64,000 nucleotides of DNA from Mallotus nudiflorus (GCA_947683625.1 CANTUR010000112.1:1922501-1986500), one strand, 5' to 3'; counted from the stretch's first letter, positions 12,378 to 24,308 are shown. Program-made: numbers and translations. The notes: generated by a model not told the origin, from the sequence alone.

Positions 12378-12621
12378 GAAATAATTATCAACATATTTCA
12401 ATAAAAATATCTATTAAAATAATAAAAAAATTTTATAAAAAATTTTAAAATTGTAATACTATTTTAATAAATGTTAATAAATACACTTAAAAATAAATTT
12501 TATAACAGATAATCATAATGCTCATTTTTAATATATAAAAAGTAATAATAAAAATATTTTCACATATAAATATTCATTTTGATTTTAATTTTGATTCCAT
12601 CATAAATCAGATACTTTCTTA
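12378..12621. other. AT-rich spacer between the copia and gypsy elements
   Basis: It is very AT-rich, with A-runs and no open frame of note. It is the target sequence in which the gypsy element inserted, duplicating ATATT at 12622-12626. Confidence 0.5.
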
Positions 12622-12626
12622 ATATT

Positions 12627-13023
12627 TGATACTGCCTATATATATTCTTGTCTAATTAAAGGGTCTTTGTTTCCTGAATAGGGTTACTCAGACTAGGAAG
12701 ATAACAGAATCTGTTCAGAGAAAGGACTCTACCCCAAAGAGGATTCCTAAACGAAGAAGGAACGCTCTCCTACTAGGATTAGAATTCCTATCTCACAAGG
12801 AATCCTACTCCTTTTAGATTTAAGTATTACTATAAATAGGACCCTAAACCTTTTACGAAAGGGCATCTCATTCTCTCATATTCTAATAGTTCCTTATTCT
12901 CTATGCTTCTATTCTCTAACTTAGGCATCAAAGTGCTTGTGGGGACTCTCCCCACCTCTCACCTTGCCCTTTGTTCATTGATTACAGGATCCCAAGCTCA
13001 AGAGTTTCAAAAATAAGTTATCA
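12627..13023 (+). repeat. 5' LTR of the gypsy element
   Basis: It runs from TGATACTGCC to AAGTTATCA and is 397 bp, the same length as the 3' LTR. A TATA box, TATAAATAGG, lies at 12831-12840 and would place transcription start near 12865. Most differences from the 3' LTR are C/T or G/A transitions. Confidence 0.93.
12831..12840 (+). promoter_or_regulatory. LTR TATA box
   Basis: TATAAATAGG occurs about half-way along the 5' LTR. The matching TATAAATAG is kept at 22027-22035 in the 3' LTR. This is the usual position for the Pol II promoter of such an element. Confidence 0.7.
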
Positions 13024-13025
13024 AG

Positions 13026-13042
13026 TGGCACCATCTGTGGGA
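13026..13042 (+). other. Primer binding site of the gypsy element
   Basis: TGGCACCATCTGTGGGA starts two bases after the 5' LTR. It is one or two changes from the TGGCGCCGTCTGTGGGA sequence common after LTRs of plant Tat elements, where a tRNA 3' end primes minus-strand synthesis. Confidence 0.75.
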
Positions 13043-13117
13043 ACTCTTAGGAAAAGACATTCGTTTACCTGCTAAGCTAAAGACATCCACACTATAACTT
13101 CCAGCCCACCACCAACT

Positions 13118-14540
13118 TTGACTCCCGAAACTAATACCAACCCTTTTACACTTATCCCATTAACTGACCTCTCAAACCCTCTCCCAGCAATAGTGCTTTC
13201 GGCCACTTTTCAGTATACCGGAGCTTCATCCGAGCACACGCATCCACTCCCTAACAACACCTCAAGATACCTGGCTTTGGGCATAGACTTTCTACATTAC
13301 GCTCTTTTACAACACCATTGATCAATACCCTCCATACCTTTTTCGAGTTTAACAGACACACCAGCAATAACCACACCAAATTTAAACATCATAGACTAAA
13401 CACTCAACCTCGACCAAACTAGTAAGGAAGTTATGATACAAAAGATCCAAGTGAAGATAACCTTAATACAGCAACAGCTAAACACTTTAATGAAAAGTAG
13501 GCATTCTGAACCAGCTCAAATTGATAATAACACAACACCTTGGCAGGCACCAGGGACAAGCATGGGAAAGGGTAAAGCACTGAAAGGGGAGTGCAGTTTA
13601 GCAATTCTAGCCCTTGATTACTCAAAGATAGCCCAGAAGGTTGAAGAGGCCATATACAAAGCCTGTACAAAACCAATAAAGGAAGAAGAATGCATTATGG
13701 ACAACAAAACTCCATTCGTAAGAAGAATAACTCAGACAGAGATCCCTACTAAGTTCAGAATCCCATCGCTTAATCAGTACGATGGGACAGGAGATCCCAT
13801 CGACCACATATCAGTGTTCTGAACAAGGATGCTACTCCAGAACGTAAATGATGGAATCATGTGTAAAGTCTTTCCAAGCATGCTCTCAAAATTAGTTTCA
13901 TTAACTCCTCAAGAATTTTGTCACTTCTTTTGAAGATCTAGTAGAGCAGTTTTATATCAGGTTCATCACCAATATTCCCCTAGCCAAAAATATCAACGAT
14001 CTTCGGATGTGTTGGCAAGAAGTCGATGAGTCTCTATGAAGTTATCTTGACCGTTTCTACAAAATAGCTATGCAAATTGAAAACCTCATTGATGAAGTTG
14101 CCATAGAAGCTTTGAAAAATGGCACTAGACTCAGAAAGCTTAAAGACAAGATAATGACCAGAGAACCGGGCACCGTTGCAAGGCGATGGCGATGGTAGTC
14201 AGGCTAATAAAAATGGACGAAGATAGAGGGATGCAACGGGAGGAGGAAAAGCCACCGATCAAGGATGAAAGACCCAGACACAGATGAGCAAGCTTCCCAA
14301 AAATGAATTTTAAAAATCTAGCAAAAAGATTTGATAGGGAAGTGGATAGACATACACCCCTGAACACCTCTCGATCCAGAATTCTTATGTGGATCAGGCA
14401 GAATGGCATTGGAATCACCCTAGCTAAGAGAATAAGCCCCAGCCGAAGATCCACCTAAAATAGAGGACAATATTGCTAGTATCATTGAGAATACAGGCAC
14501 GACACTAAGCCTTACAAAGAGTTAAACCATGCCATAGAGA
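13118..14540 (+). pseudogene. Gypsy gag remnant
   Basis: The longest open part is 13433-13822, which includes a FRIPSLNQYDGTGDP block near 13756; this is the typical start of the plant gypsy gag core. A stop at 13820 breaks it. Further on, near 14010-14140, a broken frame gives a SYLDRFYKIAMQIENL block and an EALKNGTR block, also typical of the gag capsid core. No clean zinc knuckle was seen. Gag would have formed the particle shell; this copy is interrupted by stops and frameshifts. Confidence 0.8.
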
Positions 14541-14545
14541 GACTG

Positions 14546-14900
14546 GTGCAGAAGGGTAAACTCAATAATTTCACGGACATATCGAGAAGGAACGAAAACT
14601 CAAAAACTCAAGTGCATTGCAGGCCGAAAGTAAAGAAAGCCAGAAGGGAGTCGATTGGCATTATCAACATGATCATCAAGGGAGAAAATAATGAGAAGAG
14701 ATTGAAACGGAGTAGAGGAGAAAAGCCAATCTCTAAGAAAAGTGATATTGTGTTCAATTTAGAAAATGATTTGTATGTTCGCCATCCCTACTATGACACC
14801 CTGGGGATAATTGCATTCATAGATAATTATTTAGTAAAAAGGTTATTGGTGGACAACGGAAGTGCTATCAACACATTATCCTAGAAAGCGTACAAGGCAA
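14546..14900 (+). pseudogene. Gypsy aspartic protease remnant
   Basis: The open stretch 14546-14884 ends in a KRLLVDNGSAIN block near 14838-14870. D-N-G-S stands where retroelement proteases have D-T/S/N-G-S, so the catalytic Asp triad is largely kept. A stop follows at 14881-14883, then more protease-like sequence to about 15180 in broken frames. The protease would cleave the polyprotein. Confidence 0.8.
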
Positions 14901-15479
14901 TGGGAGGCTCCGTCACCAATTTGAAAACCATCCAAAACCCTATAATAAGCTTCTGTGGAGGAACTATATAGCCAATGGGAGTTGTAGAGTTAAACATATA
15001 ATTCAAAAATCAAGACGACGAAGAAATGAAAGGTATCCGAGCTGTATTCAATGTGGTGGATCTACCATTGGCATACAATGAGATTATTGGACAGCCGGTG
15101 CTCTATAAAGCAGTTGCAGTCATCAGCATCTGGCACTTAACAATGAAAATTTGAGTCAAAAGTGGAACCCTACCATCTAGGGAGATCAACATATGGCTAG
15201 ACAGTGTTACCATATAGCCATGAAGCCTCAAGCAGAGGCCTTCCCTTTAGAAGCATGGGAAATAGAGAAGCAAGGCGTTAGTCCACAACTAGTTGAAGAT
15301 ATGGAAACCCTATAAATTATGGACGACAAAATGGTGAAGATCATCAATGAACTCGACTAGAGCATGAAAGAAGGAATAAGGGAAGTTCTCACTAGACACT
15401 TAAAAGATTTTGCTTCACAAGCATCCAAAATCATCTGTGTGGATCCGCAAGTTGCATGTCACTATTTAAACATCAAACC

Positions 15480-16200
15480 ATGAGCTAGGCCTGTGGCCCA
15501 GAAAAAAGGACCTATGCTTATGAAAGACAGAGAATAATTGCTGAAGAAATAATGAAGTTGTTTGAGGCCAGATTCATCAAGGAAGTTACTCACCCAAAAT
15601 GGGTAGCCAACATAGTACTTGTCAAAAAAGCAAATGGAAAATATAGGATCTGCATGGACTACACTGACCTCAACCAAGCATGCTCCAAAGATAGCTACCC
15701 ATTGCCCATGATCAACCAGCTTGTTGACTCCACTGCTAGCCATGGACTATATAGTTTCATAGATGCAACACAAGGATACCACCAAATATCGATGAAGGAA
15801 GAAGATCAGGAGAAGACATCCTTCATCACCCATGAAGGCCAGTATTACTACAAGCTTATGCCCTTCAAACTAAAGAATGTCAAAACAACATACCAAAGAA
15901 TAATGAACTAAGTCCTCCAGGACCAGATTAGCATAAGCGTAAAAGTATATATAGACAACATCATCATTAAGAGCAAACATTCAGAACAACACCCAATGGA
16001 TATAGACCAGGTTTTCTGGTTATTGAGCAAATCTAGGATCAAACTAAATCTAGAAAAATGCATCTTCAGAGTCAGAGTAGGCAAATTCTTGGGATTCATG
16101 ATATCCCATAGGGGTATTGAGGCCAATCCGGAGAAAATGGAAGCCATACTGAATATGGAAGCACAAAAAAAATCCATAAAGTACAAAAGTTAAATGAAAA
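15480..16200 (+). pseudogene. Gypsy reverse transcriptase remnant
   Basis: The frame at 15552-15911 has a FIKEVTHPKWVANIVLVKK block, then MDYTDLNQACSKDSYPLP, then DATQGYHQI. All are standard blocks of gypsy RT palm and fingers. After a stop at 15909-15911 the frame continues, and the catalytic box reads YIDN (near 15950) instead of YVDD, so the second active-site Asp is lost. FLGFMISHRGIEANPEKM near 16090 closes the domain. With stops and a changed active site the enzyme is dead. Confidence 0.92.
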
Positions 16201-17300
16201 AATCACAACATTAGGGTGTTTCATTTCGTGCTCAGCTAGACAATGTCTACTATTATTTCGAGCTCTCAAAAATTCTAAAAATTTTATGTGGTCTGTAGAT
16301 TGCCAAGCAGCTTTTGAAGACATCAAGAAGTTCTTGTCCTTACCACCCTTACTCAACCGGCCCATCCCAGATAAAACACTGTACTTATATCTCTCTATGG
16401 GCCAAGAATGCATTGCCTTTGTATTGATAAAAGAAAAAGGAAGCCAGTAAAGCCCAGTATATTACATCAGTAAAATGCTTTGAGGATCTGAAGTTCAATA
16501 TCCCATATTGGACAAGCTAGTTATGGTCGTGGTCCATGTGTCTCGAAAGCTCCGACATTACTTCCAAGCCCACCCTATCATCATCCGATCCCATTTCCCT
16601 TTGTGAAAAATCTTACAAAGACCAGAGACCTCAGGCAAGCTAGTACAGTGGTTGGTATTACTAGGCAAATTTGACATTGATTATGAGCCCTGCCAACAAA
16701 TGAAAGCTAAAGCATTAGCCAATTTCATACAAGAAATGGTTCTGAAAGACCTTACCTTGACCAGAGCACCGGAATGGAAACTCTATATTGATGGAGCATC
16801 CTCCACTCAAGGATTCAGTGCTAGAATAATTCTTAGGGGACAGCACAAGGTTCACATCTAGTATGCATTCCGAATAGAGTACAACGCAACCAATAATGTT
16901 GCCAAGTATGAAGCACTTATCACAAGCCTAAAATTAGCTACTAAAGTCAGAGACGAACACCTCATTATACACTCAGACTCCTAGTTGGTAGTAAACCAGG
17001 TAATGGTATGTTCCAAGTCAAGGACACCAGCATTGCCAAGTAAGTGGATAAATTCAGGCAACTCTTAAAACATATTGAACAAGAAAGGGGCCGGTGGGAG
17101 ATCATCCAGATACCCAGGCAGGAGAACTCTGAGGCCGACCTCCTGGACAAGTCGACAGCTGAAGACAGTCAAGCATTTTGGGATATGGATTTCATTGAGG
17201 CATTGACCAATCCCAGTACAGAAGATCCTAAAATTTTATAGATACAGGAAGTCTCAGAATGGATGCGCCTGATAATCCAATACCTGGAACACGGAACCCT
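16201..17300 (+). pseudogene. Gypsy RT connection and RNase H remnant
   Basis: After a connection region in broken frames (16200-16650) the open stretch 16652-16861 gives a WKLYIDGASSTQGF block, the first RNase H active-site strand. EYNATNN and a HSDS block follow near 16880-16985, where a stop has replaced the usual Gln after HSDS. The frame resumes at 17044-17241. RNase H would remove the RNA template. The extra length before the integrase is normal for Tat elements. Confidence 0.85.
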
Positions 17301-18500
17301 TCCTGAAGAAAAACTAAAAGCTTAAAAGCTAAAAATCAAAGCAACCCACTATTCTATCCACCAAGGGGAGCTCTACAGAAAATCCCTTTCACACCCATAA
17401 TCTAAGTGCATCTCTCTAGAGGAAGGGAATTACATACTCTAGGAAATCCATAAGGGAATTTATGGAGCACATGAATCCCATTATGCATTAACTTAGAAAG
17501 AACTACTCTAAGGATATTATTGGCCTACCATGTATAATAATGCCTAGAAGCTAACTCAAGCATGCCACAAGTGCCAGCACTTTGCTCTACTCAATCACAA
17601 GCCTTCTCGCCCCCTACATCCAATCGACAACCCGTGGCCCATCACCATGTAGGGGATGGACATCCTAGGTCCTTTCCCACCTTCCACTTCATAAAAAAAG
17701 TTCCTGATCATGGCTATAGACTATTTCACTAAGTGGGTAGAAGTAGAGGCAATTCCAACTATCACAAAAGCTCAAATACAACATTTCTTCTGGAAAGAGA
17801 TCATCTGCAGGTTCGGCATCCCTCACACTTTAATTATGAACAACGATAAATAGTTTAATAATAAAAGTTCAAAGATTTTTGCTCAGACCTCGGAATAAAG
17901 CTTCACTTCACCTCAATAGCCCATCCGTAAACAAATGGGCAAACAGAAGTCACCAATAGAATTATAATGCAAGGATTAAAGACGAGACTTGACGAGAAAA
18001 AGGAAAATTGGGTTGAAGAGCTCAATAACGTAATCTAGGCCTACAGAACAATGCCTAGATCATCCACCGAGGAAACACCATTCAAACTGACCTACGGCAT
18101 GGACGCAATAATACTAGTGGAGATTGGTTCAGCAGGTTATAGAGTCAGCCACAATCTCAATCACACCATCAACAACATTGATGCTTGGATATGTTTGGAC
18201 CTATTAGAGGAAATGCAAGAGCGAGCAACAGCTACAGTTGAAGCATATCGGCAGAAGGTGGCATGGTATCATCATCAAGGGAATCACCCAAGACAGTTCA
18301 AATTAGGGGACTGGGTACTCAGAAGGGTAGATATTAGTAAAGGCAACTCAAGAACTGGCAAGCTAGGTCCAAATTAGGAAGGTCCATACTAAATCTCAGA
18401 ATGCACAACTAAGGGAGCATACAAACTAAGAGACAAAGGAGGTAGAGAACTACCGTGATTTTGGAACTCAGATTCTCTCTGAAAATACTATTAATAAATT
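17301..18500 (+). pseudogene. Gypsy integrase remnant
   Basis: An H-H-C-C zinc domain is visible in a broken frame (HESHYALT, then ACHKCQHF near 17470-17580). The catalytic core follows with a MDILGPFP block near 17655, then FTKWVEVEAIPTITKAQI near 17725 and CRFGIPHTLIMNN near 17810. The C-terminal part 18051-18377 is open and includes a TPFKLTYGMDAI block and KLGDWVLRR, typical of gypsy integrases. Many stops make it inactive. Confidence 0.9.
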
Positions 18501-18591
18501 GTACTTAGAACGATATTCAATCAAGTATCTCTTCATTAAAAATAATGCCTTTACAATCAATCAATTATAAAAAAAATTTACTCTACTACTT

Positions 18592-20432
18592 CTACATCCG
18601 GACCACTAAGCCCAAAGACAAAGGGGAAACCACTTCAACAGTATCTGAAGGCACAGCAGGCTCAGCAGCAGTAGCAGACTCCAAATTGTTCCTCGCATGA
18701 GAAGTATTGGCCTTTCGACAAGTGTCTTCCTCAGCGGCAGTCTTTGCAAGGTCTGTCGGCGTTATTTGATCCATCACTGCCAAGTCTAATTCAAAGTTCT
18801 GAGCAAGCAGGATCCTCCTCCACTCAGCCCTGTAGGCCTTAAAAAATCCCCCCACCATGTTTTGGTAGGACCTTTTTTCGCTCTCTCTGGACTTCTCGAC
18901 CTCAGACAGCCTCTTCTCCAGATCCGCAATGTGAAGATCCTGCTCTTTGATCCTCCTCATCAGTTGACCTTAGCTATGTTCCAGATTGGCAATTTTCTTT
19001 TGGCCCATATCAGCCTCGGACTTCGCCTCTGCATACTTTATTTGGCAGAGCTCTAATGCTGCCTTTATGCCATCCAGATTTTTCTCGAAGGCGATTACTA
19101 TTGTTCCCACCTCTGTCTCCTTCAAGCTATACTGGCTTTTCAGATAAAAATATTGGTCCTTTACCAGTAGCAAAGCCTGAGTCATCTATTGGCAAGAAAA
19201 GCTCGTGTTAACAATAAGCACACACGTTAGTAAAAGCACCAGTAACAAAAATAGCATCCACTTACTTATAATGACTGGCCAATCATCGAATCGAGCAACC
19301 CTCCAGACCCTCATCAGATTAGCACTATATATCTACTGGCAGCCTCAGTGACTTGACTTATTGATCCCTTACTTGGTTGTTCGAGATACTCGGAGGCTTC
19401 ATCCTACTAAGTATCCAGCCTCTCATATCCGGGCACCCAGACAGCCTTGGGCGTTGGATATATATCTCTTCATCAAGCCCCTCCGTATCTGAATCCTGCT
19501 CGATCAATCGCCTTTTTCTCCAGCCCACCCTCTTAGCCTAGGATGACCCGACTACTGCCTTGCCTTTAGGATTAGCAGTCATCTCCTCAGGAGCTGCAGG
19601 AGCTTTAGGTTCCAGAGAAGGGGATATTTGCACTTCCTTCGGAGCAGTTGGCTCGTCAACTAAGAAATCTTACTCGCAAAATCAAAAAAGTCAGCCATCT
19701 ACAATTGGAAAAATAGAGCAAGTTAGAAAGATACCTTTAAGTAGCATAAATATACCAGCAAAATGAACATGACCCAGATAAACTCTCCATAAGTATCTCC
19801 TGGATACATCCTCTGTCGATCGAGCTTTGGTAAGACCATCGAGATGCAGCAGTAAAACCATCTTCGTATCATGATTGGGAAGTCTTATAGGCCATTTTAC
19901 TCTATGGCATTCGTCAGACCACATCCGTCGGATATCCACGAAGTCTGACTTATGCTCGATGATAAAAAAATTATGCTTGCACTTCTTATGGAGGTCCAAA
20001 AGTTTTACAAAAAGGGTATGGTTAGGCACAACCGACAGGAAAAATATCAGCTCTCCCTTCTTCCTAGTCAGACTATACAGGTATCGAAGAACATCTAAAT
20101 TAGGTTCCTTTCCCTCTTCGTGCATCAATTGAATGAACCCGGTCAGAATCCTATAGTTATTCGGATGAAGCTGACCAGGCGCTATATTATGCCTATTCAG
20201 GAATCTCTTCATAAAGGGATCTAAAGGAAATTTTAACCCCCCCTTCTATCTGGTCAAAATATACCACTAGTTTACATAACCCTAACATGGGGGTGTGCAC
20301 CCTAAACTTCTTATCTACTGTGTAAAGGGTGCAATCAGTGGGAATACAAAACCGCCTCTGGTACCACCCCAGTAATTCATCATCTACTTTCAAAACAAAT
20401 AGGTTGGAACTAACATTTTCCCTCGGTGCCAT
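18592..20432 (-). pseudogene. Antisense extra ORF of the Tat/Retand element (coiled-coil protein)
   Basis: It runs opposite to pol, between integrase and the 3' LTR. The likely start is the Met of MAPRENVSSN at 20432. Minus-strand frames then give a YQRRFCIPTDCTLY block, a NRHNIAPGQLHPNNYRIL block and WPIRLPNHD. The C-terminal third (19185 to 18592) is heptad-rich and charged, predicted as a long coiled coil with one in-frame stop near 18967. This composition matches the plant retroelement ORF often annotated as a putative transposon protein. Antisense ORFs at this place are described for Tat-lineage elements such as Retand; their function is unknown. At least one frameshift near 20200 and a gap at 19190-19690 show decay. 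Confidence 0.75.
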
Positions 20433-20946
20433 AATGTCTTTAAAAAGAAGAAAAACACACAATAGACAAAAGAAGCAAAAAGAGGAAGAAGAAAGACAAA
20501 AGATCACTAGGTTACAAGATGCAAGGATCACAACAGACAGAAATAAAACAGCAGTGGCAACGTAAATGTGACAAAGGCAAAGCAAAAGAGCAAAATGCAT
20601 CAGTTGACATGCATAAAAGTATTTATAAAGTTATAGAAGGATCTGGAAACACGCCATTAACTGCCCTCATCATTACTTCACTTCCCCCTAAATCATTAAG
20701 GGCATTTTGGGGAAAGTAAGCCCATTAATCGAGTGGTCATTATAACGGTAACAGAAATGCCACATTTACTAACACACGAAATGACTCATAATTCACATGA
20801 TTCAAATTTTGAATCCCTAGAAATTAAAGTGACATCGCCATGCCTCGGCCCGTCCACATCTTTACTGGGCTCCTTCATTAGTTACTCAGAACAAGCATCC
20901 AAACTGCGTTTCTAGCCCATTCCTGATAACTGGCACTCAAGCCTAG

Positions 20947-21522
20947 AGCATCTAAGTCTAGTGACTGAAGCTGACACCCTCAGGTTGCTTCTATAGTATT
21001 AAGGTTCTGAGCATATCAGCCTCGCATCCTTGCACTAAGCATCTAAGTCCAATGATTGAAGATGACACCCTCAGGTCGCTTCTACAGTACTGAGGTTCTG
21101 AGCATATAAGCCTCGCACCCTTGCACTGAGCATCTAAGTCTAGTAACTAAAGCTGACACCCTCAGGTCGCTTCTATAGTACTGAGGTTCCGAGCATGTAA
21201 ACCTCGCATCCTTGCATCGAGCATCTAAGTCCAATGACTGAAGCTGGCACCCTCAGGTTGCTTTTATAGTACTGAGGTTCCAAGCATGTAAGCCTCGCGT
21301 CCTTGCACCGAGCATCTAAGCCTTGAGCATCTAAATCCAGTAACTAAAGCTAGCACCTTTAGGTTGCTTCTATAGTACTGAGGTTTTGAGCATGTAAGCC
21401 TCGCGTCCTTGCGCCGAGTACCTAAGCCTCGAGCATCTAAGTCCAGTGATTGAAGCTGGCACCCTTAGGTCGCTTTTATAATACTGAGGTTCCGGGCTCG
21501 TAAGCCTCACGTCCTTACATCG
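20947..21522 (+). repeat. Six 91-bp tandem repeats in the gypsy 3' UTR
   Basis: Units begin AGCATCTAAG at 20947, 21038, 21129, 21220, 21326 and 21432. Spacing is exactly 91 bp for the first four. A 15-bp partial duplication of the unit start (AGCATCTAAGCCTTG-like) precedes the fifth and sixth. Each unit holds CACCCTCAGG...GTACTGAGGTT...CCTTGCA. An amplified tandem array in this position is a named property of Retand elements. Confidence 0.95.
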
Positions 21523-21806
21523 AGCATCAAAAATCCGATGACGACTGGTTCCGTTACGTCAATTTTACACGGACGGTTTAATCTATCGCTTTCAATCTGA
21601 CAGATTTAGCGGGCACTAAAGGTCTATAGATTACACCACAACAACAAGATGGTTCCACAACTTAGTACCGAGCTCTACTTTCTTACTGTGACTGAGGCTG
21701 GCCACCTCAGCTCACCCTTCCATGTCACTGTGCAATACTACCTCTATATGAAAGCATAAGTGCCCCATTCTACTGGGACACGACGGACATAAATATCCAA
21801 ATACAC

Positions 21807-21822
21807 CTGAGAGGGGGACTCT
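21807..21822 (+). other. Polypurine tract of the gypsy element
   Basis: A purine stretch, GAGAGGGGGA, ends just before the TG of the 3' LTR. It is the expected plus-strand primer. Confidence 0.8.
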
Positions 21823-22219
21823 TGATACTACCTATATATATTCCTATCTAATTAAAGGGTTTTTGTTTCTTAAACAGGGTTACTTGGACTAGGAAGGTAG
21901 CAAAATCCGTTCAAAGAAAGGACTATACCCCAAAGAGGATTCCTAAATGAAGAAGGAACACTCTCCTACTAAGATTAGGATTCCTATCTCACAAAAAATC
22001 TTACTCCTTTCAGGTTTAAGTATTACTATAAATAGAACCTCATATTTCTCACAAAGGAGCATCTCATTCTCTCATATTCTAATAGCTCTTTATTCTCTCT
22101 GTTTTTGTTCTTTAACTTAGGCATCAGAATGCTTGTGAAAATTCTCTCCACCTCTTATCTTCCCCTCAATTCATTGATTGCAAAATCTCAAACTTAAGAA
22201 TTCCGAAAACAAGTTATCA
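21823..22219 (+). repeat. 3' LTR of the gypsy element
   Basis: It runs from TGATACTACC to AAGTTATCA and is 397 bp, colinear with the 5' LTR. It has more T and A at sites where the 5' LTR has C and G, as expected from deamination of methylated cytosines. Confidence 0.93.
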
Positions 22220-22784
22220 ATATTTTTATTTTATTTTCATTCCCTTCCATTATGATTCTAACTTGATAGTATAAATCAAATGATCCTACGCTAGTTACAC
22301 ATTGTGGTGTGTGTATGTATATATATATATATAATCCGAAGCCTTAATTTGAGACCAAATTGAGGGCAGTAATAGACTAATCGTTCATCTTTATTTAATT
22401 TATTCAATTAGGACTTCAGATTTTGACCAAAGAGAAAAAGATGGACCGTGGATTAGGGGTGTGCATTTTATATTATTTGAAATTATTATTTCTTTTAATT
22501 AAATAATACTTATTTTATATAGTTTTTTTTATCTATAATAATATTAATTTATTAAAGATAAGGAGTGTCAAAAATTTTGTGTGAAGTTTAGGATGAAACT
22601 ATATAATTGGCCTTATTTTTTTCCTCCAATAGTCAATTAAGCCTTCATTATTCATTTGACTCTATAAAGTCTCCAAATTCTCAAAAAGTGAGCAATTAAG
22701 CAATATATATAATAATAATAATATTTTGATCAAATTCAATATCTAATTTTTAGAAAGAATCAAAGAAAATATTATTTGAACTTC
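22220..22784. other. Intergenic, no gene seen
   Basis: AT-rich sequence with a (TA)n run near 22318-22332. No coding frame or known repeat was recognised. Confidence 0.4.
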
Positions 22785-23212
22785 CTTTGTTAGTAATAGT
22801 ACCCTTCACCTTAAATCTTTAACTAAAATAGCAAAAAAAAAATTTAAATAAATAAATAAAACTTATTGATCTTCCATTGTGGAGGATTAACAATGTTCAA
22901 CTACTGTATTTCTATCCCCAACAGTATTTCAAATTATGTAGTAATCTTTTATTTTTATTTTTATTTTTGGCATCAGAAGATAAAATCTTTTCATAAACTC
23001 TCTCAACTTTCCATAGGTGAGACTTCAAGCCTTTATTGCATTTGTAGGGCTGCCAAAGAGATACGCAAGCAGCAGGGATTATACCATTATTTTAACCAAC
23101 TGATGCTGACTTATAGTAATAAGCATTTAATGAAAATGAACCATACATAGGGAAATAGCCAGTTCCCTCTTCAAAGTTTTGCAAGTTAATTAAAGACCAA
23201 AATAAAAACCAA
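22785..23212. repeat. Duplicated block, copy A
   Basis: It shares CTTATTGATCTTCCATTGTGG, GAGACTTCAAGCCTTTATTG and CAACTGATGCTGACTTATAG words, in the same order and spacing, with 27925-28398. Identity by eye is high in the second half. There is no credible ORF, so it may be a non-coding transcript, a promoter or an unrecognised transposon. Confidence 0.8.
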
Positions 23213-24308
23213 TCTCCTTTGGTTCATGTAGCTTAACTTTAACAGTATATGACCAACTACTAACTACACTATAGCTTAACTTTGATCTCAGTTATACTAA
23301 TAAAGAACCAAACTCATACACTTCAAAAGTGCATCCATAGACTTAACTTTCCAACAACAACAACAATAATATTAATAATAAATGACCAACTACTACCATT
23401 AATTCATTTCTTGTCAAAATAAAAAATATATAGAGAGAGCGATAAGTACTACAATTACCTTGTGATTATATGCTTTTTCACATTGTGATATTTTTTATAA
23501 TATTTAAGCGTCATTTGTTTGATTTTACTTTTATTTTGATATCTTATTCAATGGTATTGTTAAAAATATATAATATAATGTTAAAATAATATAAATTTTT
23601 AATAGTAAAATTACTTATTAAGTAATATAACATTAAACTAACTAAAGTAAATTCACAATAAATAAACATAAAATGTATTTTTAATTTTATTATGAATAAA
23701 GAGAAATAATTTTTAAAATAAATTTGTAATATTTTTTAAAAGTATCTAAATAGTTATATTAATAGTAAATTAAAAGTAAAACATTTATAATATTGAAAGT
23801 AAGTGTTATATTAACATTTTATTACAAAATAATAACGAAATTAGTTGATAGGATATTTAAGTATTAGACAACAAAACCATATATCTATAAACGTCATGAA
23901 AAAAATCATAAATTTTTAAATGAAAATACGTCTAACTATGAAGTTTTAAATAAATGTTGCCCCAAGTCTCAATTTATTCACAGTGACACATAATGACATT
24001 GGCCAAACCCATATTTTACTATGTCAATATCTTAAATTTCTCTTTAATAATAATCTAAATTGCACGGATATAGATATGGATATGAAACAACTTGCAATTA
24101 AAGTGTCTATATTCTAAACAGAAATGTCTAAGTAGTACAATTACAAAATATGAATACAGAGAAACGCATATCCATGCAATAACCTCTATTAATAGGCCCA
24201 ACTCTCACACTCACTTCCTTAATCGCTCCCTTGGACAGATGTATGGTAAAATCCTAGACTTAAGTTAATACTAGAAGTAGTACTTGCATTATACATCAAG
24301 CAATAGCA
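23213..24308. other. Upstream region of the plantacyanin gene
   Basis: AT-rich non-coding sequence. Two GTAC cores lie close to the gene at 24135-24138 and 24280-24283. GTAC is the core of the copper-response element bound by SPL7, but a four-base word is weak evidence. No convincing TATA box was picked. Confidence 0.4.

Larger units (their letters stand above)
12627..22219 (+). mobile_element. Full-length Tat/Retand-type Ty3/gypsy element, TSD ATATT
   Basis: Two 397-bp LTRs (12627-13023, 21823-22219) begin TGATACT and end AAGTTATCA. ATATT flanks the element on both sides (12622-12626, 22220-22224). Inside are a primer site TGGCACCATCTGTGGGA at 13026, then gag, protease, RT, RNase H and integrase on the plus strand, then a long ORF on the minus strand, a 91-bp tandem array and a GAGAGGGGGACT purine tract. 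Gypsy gene order plus an antisense ORF and a 3' tandem array is the described layout of the Tat branch, Retand type. All genes contain stops, so it is a dead copy. The LTRs differ at roughly one base in seven by eye, so insertion is not recent. Confidence 0.93.

Noticed and set aside
20433..20600. Upstream extension of the antisense ORF (hydrophobic, Cys/Phe-rich)
   Set aside because: The Met of MAPRENVSSN at 20432 is a more typical start. The extension looks like antisense leader sequence.
20947..21522. CRISPR-like array
   Set aside because: The units are contiguous 91-bp tandem copies with no unique spacers, within a plant retroelement.
22866..23150. 94-codon frame within duplicated block A
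   Set aside because: The frame is not preserved in block B and has no recognisable domain.
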